This document shows positions 58,525 to 64,000 of a stretch of DNA of 64,000 nucleotides, in pieces. Numbering within the stretch: the first letter of the stretch is position 1; each line of letters starts with the position of its first letter. Origin of the DNA: JACVRM01 sp963755085 (lineage in GTDB: Bacteria; Actinomycetota; Thermoleophilia; Gaiellales; Gaiellaceae); NCBI GenBank assembly GCA_963755085.1, contig CAVWIN010000011.1, forward strand, positions 32,436 through 96,435. Direction: 5' to 3'. The notes beneath the pieces are model-generated. The model was not told the DNA's origin. It did no database searches and was given only the letters and a program-made list of their open reading frames with translations. The translations under genes were made by a program, and so were the position numbers.

Positions 58525-59399
58525 GCCGGTACGGCGTCATCGACGTCGGCACGAACTCGGTCAAGTTCCTGCTCGCGGAGGACGGCAGGACGCTCGTCGA
58601 TCGCGCTGAGATCACGCGGCTCGGCCAGGGCGCCGGCGACGACGGGCGGCTCGCTGCGGAGTCGATCGCGCGCACCGTCGATGGGATCGCGGCGATGGCC
58701 GACGAGGCGGGCGACGCAAGAATCGCGGCCGTCGGCACGGCGGGCTTACGCCGCGCGCCGAACCGCGCCGAGCTGATCGACGCCGTCCGGGGGCGGACCG
58801 GCATCGACGTCGAGGTCATCTCCGGCGAGGAGGAGGCACGGCTCTCCTACCTGGCGACGAAGTCGGCCTTGGGGCTGGACGGAAGCGTGGTCGTCTTCGA
58901 GACGGGCGGCGGCAGCACGCAGTTCACCTACGGGCAGGGCGATGAGATCGACGAGCAGTTCAGCGTCGACGTCGGCGCGGCGAGAGTCACGGAACGCTGG
59001 CACCTCGACGAACCGGTCGGCGAGGACGTCGTCGCCGAGGCGCTCACCGGCACCGAGGCCGAGCTCGGCCGTGTGCGCGGCGGCCGCGACGCTGTCGTGG
59101 GCATGGGCGGCGCGGTCACCAACCTCGCCGCGGTGAAGCACGGACTCGTCGAGTACGACCCGTCCGTGATCCAGGGCACGGTGCTCGACACCGCGGAGAT
59201 CGACCGCCAGATCGAGCTCTACCGGACGCGGACGGCCGACGAGCGACGTGCGCTCGCCGGCCTTCAGCCCAAGCGCGCGGAGGTGATCCTCGCGGGCGCC
59301 TGCATCGTCCGTGCGGTGCTCGCCAGGCTCGGTGGAGACTCGCTGACCGTCAGCGACCGTGGCCTGCGGCACCGACTCATCGTCGAGCGCTTCGGCTAG
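58521..59399 (+). CDS. ppx: Exopolyphosphatase / guanosine pentaphosphatase (Ppx/GppA)
   Basis: A 292-residue enzyme that releases phosphate from polyphosphate or pppGpp. It starts at ATG 58521. Motifs are GVIDVGTNSVKFLLAEDGR, AVGTAGLRRAPNRAELIDA, EVISGEEEARLSYLATKSA, VVFETGGGSTQFTYGQGDE and VVGMGGAVTNLAAVKHGLV, the five ASKHA-type phosphate and nucleotide loops. It is the shorter form without the C-terminal HD domain. Co-transcribed with two CYTH-like genes, it points to polyphosphate turnover. The stop shares CTAG with the convergent methyltransferase. Confidence 0.9.
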   Translation: MSRYGVIDVGTNSVKFLLAEDGRTLVDRAEITRLGQGAGDDGRLAAESIARTVDGIAAMADEAGDARIAAVGTAGLRRAPNRAELIDAVRGRTGIDVEVISGEEEARLSYLATKSALGLDGSVVVFETGGGSTQFTYGQGDEIDEQFSVDVGAARVTERWHLDEPVGEDVVAEALTGTEAELGRVRGGRDAVVGMGGAVTNLAAVKHGLVEYDPSVIQGTVLDTAEIDRQIELYRTRTADERRALAGLQPKRAEVILAGACIVRAVLARLGGDSLTVSDRGLRHRLIVERFG

Positions 59400-60214
59400 C
59401 CCGCCGCCACCAGCGCGAGCCCGGGGAACTCGATCCCGTCGGCCGTGACGTAGTCGCTCGCCGCCTCGCGCACCTTGGCGCGGATCCTCTCGAGAAAGGG
59501 CGCCGGCAGCGAGGCCAGCCGCTTCGCCAGCGGGCCGGCGAGCGCCGACGACCGGCTGAACCACTCGTCGAACGAGCCCGCCCGGTAGGGCACCGACACC
59601 TCCTCGATGGTCACGCCGTCACCGAGCACTGCGCGCAGGCGGTCCGGGTCGGCGAGCGAGAACGGGCTCGGCATACCGGGCGGCGGCACCTGGATCCCCG
59701 TCTCCCTGCTGACGATCCGGAAGATCGTGCTCAGCCAGGGGTTCCGCTCGGGAGCACCCCAGACCGCGACCACGAAGCGGCCCCCGACGCGGCGGATCTC
59801 TGTGGCCGCGCGGGCAGGGTCGGGCACCAGCATGAGACCATCCCGGCAGAGCACGACGTCGAAGCTGAGGTCCGGCTCGTCGATCGCCTCGAGGTCGAGC
59901 ACGCGGGTCTCCACGTTGCCGAGGCCGCGGGCGCGTTCCGACGCGGCCGCGATCATCCCGGGCGCGATGTCGGAGATCACGACCGAGCCGGCCCGCTGCG
60001 CGGCGGCGATTCCGAGGCCGTCCGCCCCGGCGGCGAGCTCGAGCACGCGGTCGGCGGGCTGCAGCGCGGCCAGCTCGAGCATGCGCTCGGTGAGCGGCGT
60101 CGCGCGCCGGTCGATGAAGTCGGCGTGGTCGCTCCACGCCCCTGAGACCGCCTCCCACATTCCGGCGGAGTGGCGGCGAACCTCTTCGAGTGGCGGGGTC
60201 TGCATGGTGCTCAC
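59396..60214 (-). CDS. Class I SAM-dependent methyltransferase
   Basis: A 272-residue methyltransferase starting near 60214: PPLEEVRRHSAGMWEAVSG, AWSDHADFIDRRATPLTER and DRVLELAAGADGLGIAAA (motif I with A-A-G in place of G-x-G), then VISDIAPGMIAAASERARG, DLSFDVVLCRDGLMLVPDP and VGGRFVVAVWGAPERNPWL. The unusual motif I, ELAAGADGLG, occurs in actinobacterial relatives. It is divergent from a TetR repressor, a typical resistance-style pair. Stop TAG shared with ppx. Confidence 0.85.
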   Translation of the reverse strand: MSTMQTPPLEEVRRHSAGMWEAVSGAWSDHADFIDRRATPLTERMLELAALQPADRVLELAAGADGLGIAAAQRAGSVVISDIAPGMIAAASERARGLGNVETRVLDLEAIDEPDLSFDVVLCRDGLMLVPDPARAATEIRRVGGRFVVAVWGAPERNPWLSTIFRIVSRETGIQVPPPGMPSPFSLADPDRLRAVLGDGVTIEEVSVPYRAGSFDEWFSRSSALAGPLAKRLASLPAPFLERIRAKVREAASDYVTADGIEFPGLALVAAG

Positions 60215-60274
60215 AACACACCTCCTATATTGAATACACCAACAGTGAAATGAAGTGAGCGTTAGAGTATCGAA

Positions 60275-60928
60275 ATGACCGAAGCTGTCAAGCGCCGCTA
60301 CGACTCGAGCCGCCGACGCGCGCAGGCGGAAGCCACGAAGCGCGAGATCCTCGAGGCCGCAGAGCGACTCTTCGGCGAGCAGGGCTACGCGGGGACGACG
60401 ATCGCGGCGATCGCGTCCGAGGCGCGGGTCGCGCCAAAGACCGTCTATCTCGCCTTCGAGACGAAGGCCGGGCTGCTGCGCGCGCTGTGGAACCTGCGCC
60501 TGCGCGGGGACGCCGACGACGTGCCGGTCGGCGACCGCGACTGGTATCGCGAGGTGCTGGAGGAGCCCGACCCCGTGCGCGTGCTCAGACTGAATGCGCG
60601 CAACTCACGGATGGTGAAGGACCGCTTCGGCGTGCTCGACGGCGTCGTGCGCGGCGCCGCGTCGGTCGACACCGCCGTCGCCGCGATGGTGAGGCGGATC
60701 CAGACCGAGTTCTACGAAAATCAGCGTCGGGTGGTGGAGAGCCTCGTCGCGAAGGGCGCGCTCAAGCCCGCGCTGGACGTGACGCGCGCGGCCGACATCC
60801 TCTGGACGTTGAACCACCCGGACGTCTGGCAGCACCTCGTGTTCGACCGCGGATGGACCGGTGAGCAGTACGAGGAGTGGTTCGCGGACGCCGCCTGTCA
60901 GCAGCTGCTCGCCGACGACCGCCGGTAG
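60275..60928 (+). CDS. TetR-family transcriptional regulator
   Basis: A 217-residue repressor. The helix-turn-helix is TKREILEAAERLFGEQGYA, GTTIAAIASEARVAPKTVY and LAFETKAGLLRALW. The ligand domain has VLRLNARNSRMVKDRFGVL and ADILWTLNHPDVWQHLVFD. A 60-bp AT-rich divergent interval (TATTGAATACACC and so on) separates it from the methyltransferase gene, which is its most likely target. The 3' end overlaps the convergent gene at 60898 by 31 bp. Confidence 0.9.
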   Translation: MTEAVKRRYDSSRRRAQAEATKREILEAAERLFGEQGYAGTTIAAIASEARVAPKTVYLAFETKAGLLRALWNLRLRGDADDVPVGDRDWYREVLEEPDPVRVLRLNARNSRMVKDRFGVLDGVVRGAASVDTAVAAMVRRIQTEFYENQRRVVESLVAKGALKPALDVTRAADILWTLNHPDVWQHLVFDRGWTGEQYEEWFADAACQQLLADDRR

Positions 60929-61578
60929 AGCACCGCGCGTCCGCGATGGCCGTCGGGCTCCACCACGTCCATCGCACGCAGGCAGTACGTCGCCTGCTGC
61001 GCGAGCCGGCGCGTCCAGCCGCCCGCGGCAGCCAACTCGGCCGTGTCGAAGCGCTCGGGCAGCTGCGGCAAGAGCGCGCCTGCCTCAGCCGGCGTCGAGA
61101 GGCGCACAGTCTCCTCGACCGAGCGGAGCGCCCGCCCGGCTATGACCCAGCCGTGCCGGCGAAACGCGCGCCCGGCCTCGTGCCGCCGGTACTCGTCCTC
61201 ATGCGTGAGCAGCACCTCGACCTGGAACCCGGGCCGCGCGAGCAGCGCGGGCAGGCTCACGAGCCGCGCGAACACGTCCTCCAGCCGGCCGCGCTTCGGC
61301 GAGCGGCGCGCGGACAGGATCTCGCCGTCACGTGACAGCCGCACGATGCGGCGCTCGAGCGCGACAGGGACGACGAGCCGAACCGGGTGGTTGTCGAGCA
61401 GCCGGTCGAGCTTGAGCCGGAGCGGCGCGAAGCCGCCGGTCTGGATCTCGATCATCGTCTCGCCGCGCACGAGGTCGATCACGTAGCCGTCGACAGGGTG
61501 CTCCACGAAGTCGCCTGACCGGCGGTACCAGTCCTTGATCTGCGCATGCAGCGAGCCTTCGTTGAGCGTCCCGATCAT
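60898..61578 (-). CDS. Conserved hypothetical protein, possibly nuclease-like
   Basis: A 226-residue protein starting at ATG 61578: MIGTLNEGSLHAQIKDWYR, then GDFVEHPVDGYVIDLVRGE, TMIEIQTGGFAPLRLKLDR and LLDNHPVRLVVPVALERRI. D-L-V-R-G-E-x3-E-I-Q with a later K recalls PD-(D/E)xK nuclease cores, but the usual K after E-x is Q. Later, HEDEYRRHEAGRAFRRHGW and LPERFDTAELAAAGGWTRR, then LAQQATYCLRAMDVVEPDG, look like a winged helix. No family could be named with confidence. Confidence 0.6.
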   Translation of the reverse strand: MIGTLNEGSLHAQIKDWYRRSGDFVEHPVDGYVIDLVRGETMIEIQTGGFAPLRLKLDRLLDNHPVRLVVPVALERRIVRLSRDGEILSARRSPKRGRLEDVFARLVSLPALLARPGFQVEVLLTHEDEYRRHEAGRAFRRHGWVIAGRALRSVEETVRLSTPAEAGALLPQLPERFDTAELAAAGGWTRRLAQQATYCLRAMDVVEPDGHRGRAVLYRRSSASSC

Positions 61579-61618
61579 GACACCGGACCAGTTCGCCGGG
61601 GGCGTAATGTCTGCCTGC

Positions 61619-62002
61619 ATGGAGCTCGACGACTTCGCCCGCCGCTATACCGCCGCCTGGTGCAGCCAAGACCCGGCGAGCGTCGCGTCGTTCTACGCGC
61701 CGGACGGCTCGCTGACGATCAACGGCGGAACGCCGTCGGTCGGGACCGCCGGCATCACCGAGGCGGCGCAGACCTTCATGGAGGCGTTCCCGGACATGCA
61801 GGTGCTGATGGACGGCATCCGCATCGGCGACCACGCGGTCGAGTACCACTGGACCCTGGTCGGGACGAACGCCGGCAGCGGCAACCGCGTGCGCATCTCC
61901 GGCCACGAGGAGTGGACGTTCGGCGACGACGGCCTGGTAGCCGAGTCGCAGGGCCACTACGACGCGGCCGAGTACGACCGTCAGGTCGCCGAAGGCGTCT
62001 GA
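61619..62002 (+). CDS. SnoaL-like (NTF2-fold) protein
   Basis: A 127-residue small protein starting at ATG 61619: MELDDFARRYTAAWCSQDP, ASVASFYAPDGSLTINGGT, EAAQTFMEAFPDMQVLMDG and HAVEYHWTLVGTNAGSGNR, then VRISGHEEWTFGDDGLVAE. A-F-P-D and H-W-T-L are standard for SnoaL-type cyclases and isomerases. Substrate unknown. It converges with another NTF2-like gene with a 22-bp overlap. Confidence 0.85.
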   Translation: MELDDFARRYTAAWCSQDPASVASFYAPDGSLTINGGTPSVGTAGITEAAQTFMEAFPDMQVLMDGIRIGDHAVEYHWTLVGTNAGSGNRVRISGHEEWTFGDDGLVAESQGHYDAAEYDRQVAEGV

Positions 62003-62382
62003 GCGTCCGGCCGCGTCCGGCTGTTCCACCACTCGCGGAACTCGGTGCAGAGTCCGTCCGGGCCGAGCGTGACGAGGAAGATGCCCTCGTCCTCCTCGAT
62101 CGCGGCCGTCGCCGGGTCCTGCGTCGAGACCCACCAGCGCGCGAGGCCGCGGCCGTCGGGCGTGATCGCCAGCGGCTCGTGGCCGAAGCGGATGTTCTGC
62201 TGCGTCGCCATGGCCTGCTCGAACCGGGCACGGATCGCGCCGTTGCTGCGTAGTGGCTCGCCCCACGGGCCCCAGGCGTACCGGGCGTCTTCGCTGAAGC
62301 AGGCGACGAAGCCGTCGGTGTCCTTGCGCTCCCACGCCCGCCCGTAGGTGTCGAGCCACCGATCGAGGTCGTCGAGCGTCAC
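61981..62382 (-). CDS. NTF2-like/SnoaL-like protein
   Basis: A 133-residue protein starting at ATG 62382: TLDDLDRWLDTYGRAWERK, DTDGFVACFSEDARYAWGP, WGEPLRSNGAIRARFEQAM and GLARWWVSTQDPATAAIEE, then GLCTEFREWWNSRTRPD. The fold matches the SnoaL family, with a W-W pair near the end. It overlaps the fragment upstream at 62379 by 4 nt. Confidence 0.82.
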   Translation of the reverse strand: MTLDDLDRWLDTYGRAWERKDTDGFVACFSEDARYAWGPWGEPLRSNGAIRARFEQAMATQQNIRFGHEPLAITPDGRGLARWWVSTQDPATAAIEEDEGIFLVTLGPDGLCTEFREWWNSRTRPDAQTPSAT

Positions 62383-62638
62383 GGCGCCGATCGTAGGACG
62401 CGCAGCGCCGAAGTGTGTTCCAGCGGCTCTCGCCGCCGGGCTTCTCCATCTCGACGAGCAGCGGCCCGGGGATGCGTTTCTGGAGCGGCCAGCGGCCGTT
62501 CGGCTTGCGCTGGGCGCGGAGGAGCTCGAGGGCGTCTGCCGCGCGGGGGTCGTCGATCGCGGGCGTCAGCCGCATGTAGTCGAGGCCGCGCAGGACGGTG
62601 TAGCCCTTGAGCAGCCACTCGACAACCGGGTCGGTCAC
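62379..62638 (-). CDS. Short prenyltransferase/squalene-cyclase-like C-terminal fragment, one frameshift
   Basis: About 85 residues from GTG 62638: TDPVVEWLLKGYTVLRGLD, YMRLTPAIDDPRAADALEL, LRAQRKPNGRWPLQKRIPG and PGGESRWNTLRALRVL. This matches the end of longer actinobacterial proteins (about 280 residues) with terpene-cyclase-like alpha-alpha repeats. Only the last third is present. A lost G near 62410 displaces the final ten codons. It starts in the stop of the TPR gene, so it may be truncated or a stand-alone remnant. Confidence 0.5.
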
Positions 62639-64000
62639 TGCGCGAGCCGGTCGCGGCACTGCCGCGCCGGGACGACGCTCCCTTTCTCCTCGTTGAGCGC
62701 GATCGCCCTCATCAGGGCTGCCTCCGCGCCCGCGCGATCGCCTGCGGCGCGCAGCACCTCGGACACGTCGACGAGCGTCAGCGCCGCGGCGTTGAGATCG
62801 TCGTTCGCCTCCTCCAGCTCGGCCGCTTCGCGGGCGAGCGCGACGGCCTCGTCGAGCGCCCCGTTCGCCGCGAGGACGCGCGCGCGGTTGCTCTTCCACG
62901 GCGCCGTGTGGGCGTACAGCTCTGCCGCCTGGTCGAGCACCGCGCCCGCCTCGTCGTGGCGGCCCTGCTCGTTGAGGATGCGCGCGAGCCGCACCCGGTA
63001 GAGGGCCATGTAGTGCGCGGCTCCCATGCCGACGGCGATGTCGATCGCCTCGCGGAGCTCGCGCTCGGCGGCGGGGAGGTCGCCGGCCGTGAGCTCTAGC
63101 TCGCCGCCGGCCATGCCCGCCTCCGCGAGGCCGTATGTGATCCCCAGGTCGCGGCAGATCTCCTTCGACCGCGCCAGCCGCTCGCGGGCGAGCTCGAAGT
63201 TGCCGAGCCTCGCATCGACGTACGGGCCTACGAGCAGTGCGTCCGCCTCGACGGCGGGCAGGTTGCGCTCCTTCGCCCACGCGATCTGCTCCTCGCAGAA
63301 CGCCCGCACTTCGAGGAGCGGCGTCCGGCCGAAGACCATCGCACCGCCGATCTGGTTCCAGGCGTCGATCTGCCGGCGTAGATCGCCGCAGGCGAGCGCG
63401 TGCTCACGCGCGTGGAGAAGGGCTTGGAGCTGAGCCTCGCGCTGGCGGGCGCGCAGGTGCGCCGTACCGAGGAGCTGCCACGCGTCGGCGAGGTCGGCAT
63501 CGTCCTCGAAGGTCGCGATTGCGCGCTCGGCGAGGGCGCAGCTCCTCGCCGCTCGCGGTGCCGAGCATGTGCGCGAGGTGACCGAGCCCGACCTCGGCGC
63601 GGAGCTCGGCGATCTCGTCGCCGACTTCGCGGGCGAGGCGGATCGCCTCGCCAAAGACGTCCTCCGCTTCGCGAGCGAGCCCGTGTCCTACCGCCCGGGC
63701 CAGATCCGGGAGCAGCACCGCGGTCCGCCGGAACGTCGCTGAGCAGCGTGTCCGCTCGGCGGAGCAGCGAGAGGGCAGCGGTCGGCTCGGAGCGGTCGAG
63801 CGCCGCGTTTCCGGCCTGACGAAGGAGCCTGCCCCCGCGCAGCGCGAGCGCTGCGTCCTTGCGCCCGACCTCCGTGCCGAGCATGTAGGCCTGCTCGAGG
63901 TGGTAGCCGACGATCTCGTCGTGCGCGGCGAAGTGGGCATGCGCAGCTCGAGCCAGCCGGCGAGGCCTCGTGCAGCCCGCGAACGCAGCTCCTGGGCATC
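62635..64000 (-). CDS. C-terminal TPR region of a large ATPase/cyclase-type regulator, frameshifted, 5' end outside the window
   Basis: Only the helical C-terminal part is seen. Pieces in three frames read HDEIVGYHLEQAYMLGTE, RLLRQAGNAALDRSEPTAA, LARAVGHGLAREAEDVFGE, AERAIATFEDDADLADAWQ, LLGTAHLRARQREAQLQAL, DLRRQIDAWNQIGGAMVFG and LAEAGMAGGELELTAGDLP. These are TPR-like repeats as found behind the AAA domain of actinobacterial adenylate cyclase/ATPase proteins of 1000 residues or more; the G-Y-H-L-E-Q-A motif is typical of that join. Frameshifts lie near 63545, 63735 and 63935. The catalytic domains are outside the window, so the cyclase assignment is inferred. Confidence 0.7.

Noticed and set aside
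60215..60274. TetR operator palindrome
   Set aside because: The interval is AT-rich and surely holds promoters, but no convincing inverted repeat was found; TTGAATAC and GTATCGAA match weakly and are far apart.
1..64000. tRNA, rRNA, CRISPR, prophage or replication origin
   Set aside because: No cloverleaf-like segment, spaced repeat array, phage gene run or DnaA-box cluster was seen; the only regular repeats are the Calx-beta duplication and IS ends.

Overview
The window is high-GC DNA with many GTG/TTG starts and tightly packed, often overlapping genes. It carries genes for cofactor F420 biosynthesis (cofC, cofD, cofE and an NADPH:F420 reductase), several class III cyclase-type genes, large AAA/TPR regulators and many secreted beta-propeller and Calx-beta proteins. 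This points to an Actinomycetota chromosome, most likely class Thermoleophilia (Gaiellales/Solirubrobacterales-like); the class is inferred from gene style, since no rRNA is present. No rRNA, tRNA, CRISPR array or replication origin was seen. Sequence quality is uneven. Nearly every gene in about 1-8.25 kb is broken by single-base frameshifts that join into complete proteins, and isolated shifts occur at about 13.1, 13.8, 21.9, 25.1, 44.5, 51.0, 62.4 and 63.5-63.9 kb. They look like assembly or sequencing errors rather than decay. Layout: 1-8.2 kb is a surface-polysaccharide locus (three GT4 glycosyltransferases, a SAM methyltransferase, ABC-2 permease and Wzt-like ATPase) with hemE and a beta-sandwich protein between the transporter subunits. 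8.6-13.1 kb holds a PHP-domain PolX relative with a degenerate polymerase site, divergent from the cofC-cofD-F420 reductase-cofE operon. 13.1-17.8 kb has a methyltransferase, an MBL-like protein, a GlcD-type FAD oxidoreductase, and a MarR repressor next to a 36-bp palindrome and a secreted YVTN propeller. 17.8-22.3 kb is rich in cyclic-nucleotide genes: a cNMP-binding protein, a DEAD-box helicase, an alpha/beta-hydrolase-cyclase fusion and a second cyclase. 22.4-27.6 kb holds envelope and small metabolic genes (CTPGYWK protein, cupins, L,D-transpeptidase, esterase). 27.7-28.6 kb is an IS5-type element. 28.7-34.0 kb contains a dipeptidase, secreted propellers and an OmpR-type two-component system, with an 11-bp-spaced direct repeat in front of one secreted propeller gene. 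35-41 kb contains a second (NarL-type) two-component system, a DHFR-like reductase, YciI and cupin proteins and a 1-Cys peroxiredoxin. 41-51 kb is an exported-protein region: a ~798-residue secreted protein, a Thr/Ser/Pro-rich mucin-like protein, a 1056-residue Calx-beta protein with a nearly identical 756-bp tandem duplication, a LuxR regulator and an ECF sigma/anti-sigma pair. 51.8-54.1 kb is an IS481-type element carrying a complete IS256-type element inside its transposase gene, with target duplications for both. 54.1-64 kb holds methyltransferases, an aminotransferase, a cupin-SDR pair, a CYTH-CYTH-Ppx operon, a TetR-methyltransferase pair, SnoaL-like proteins and the C-terminal part of a large TPR regulator. 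The clearest signals are the nested insertion with exact junctions, convergent gene pairs sharing one CTAG as both stop codons, the marR palindrome, the GTAAG repeat, the polymerase-dead PolX/PHP protein and a possible glycine-rich microprotein gene at 26.4 kb.
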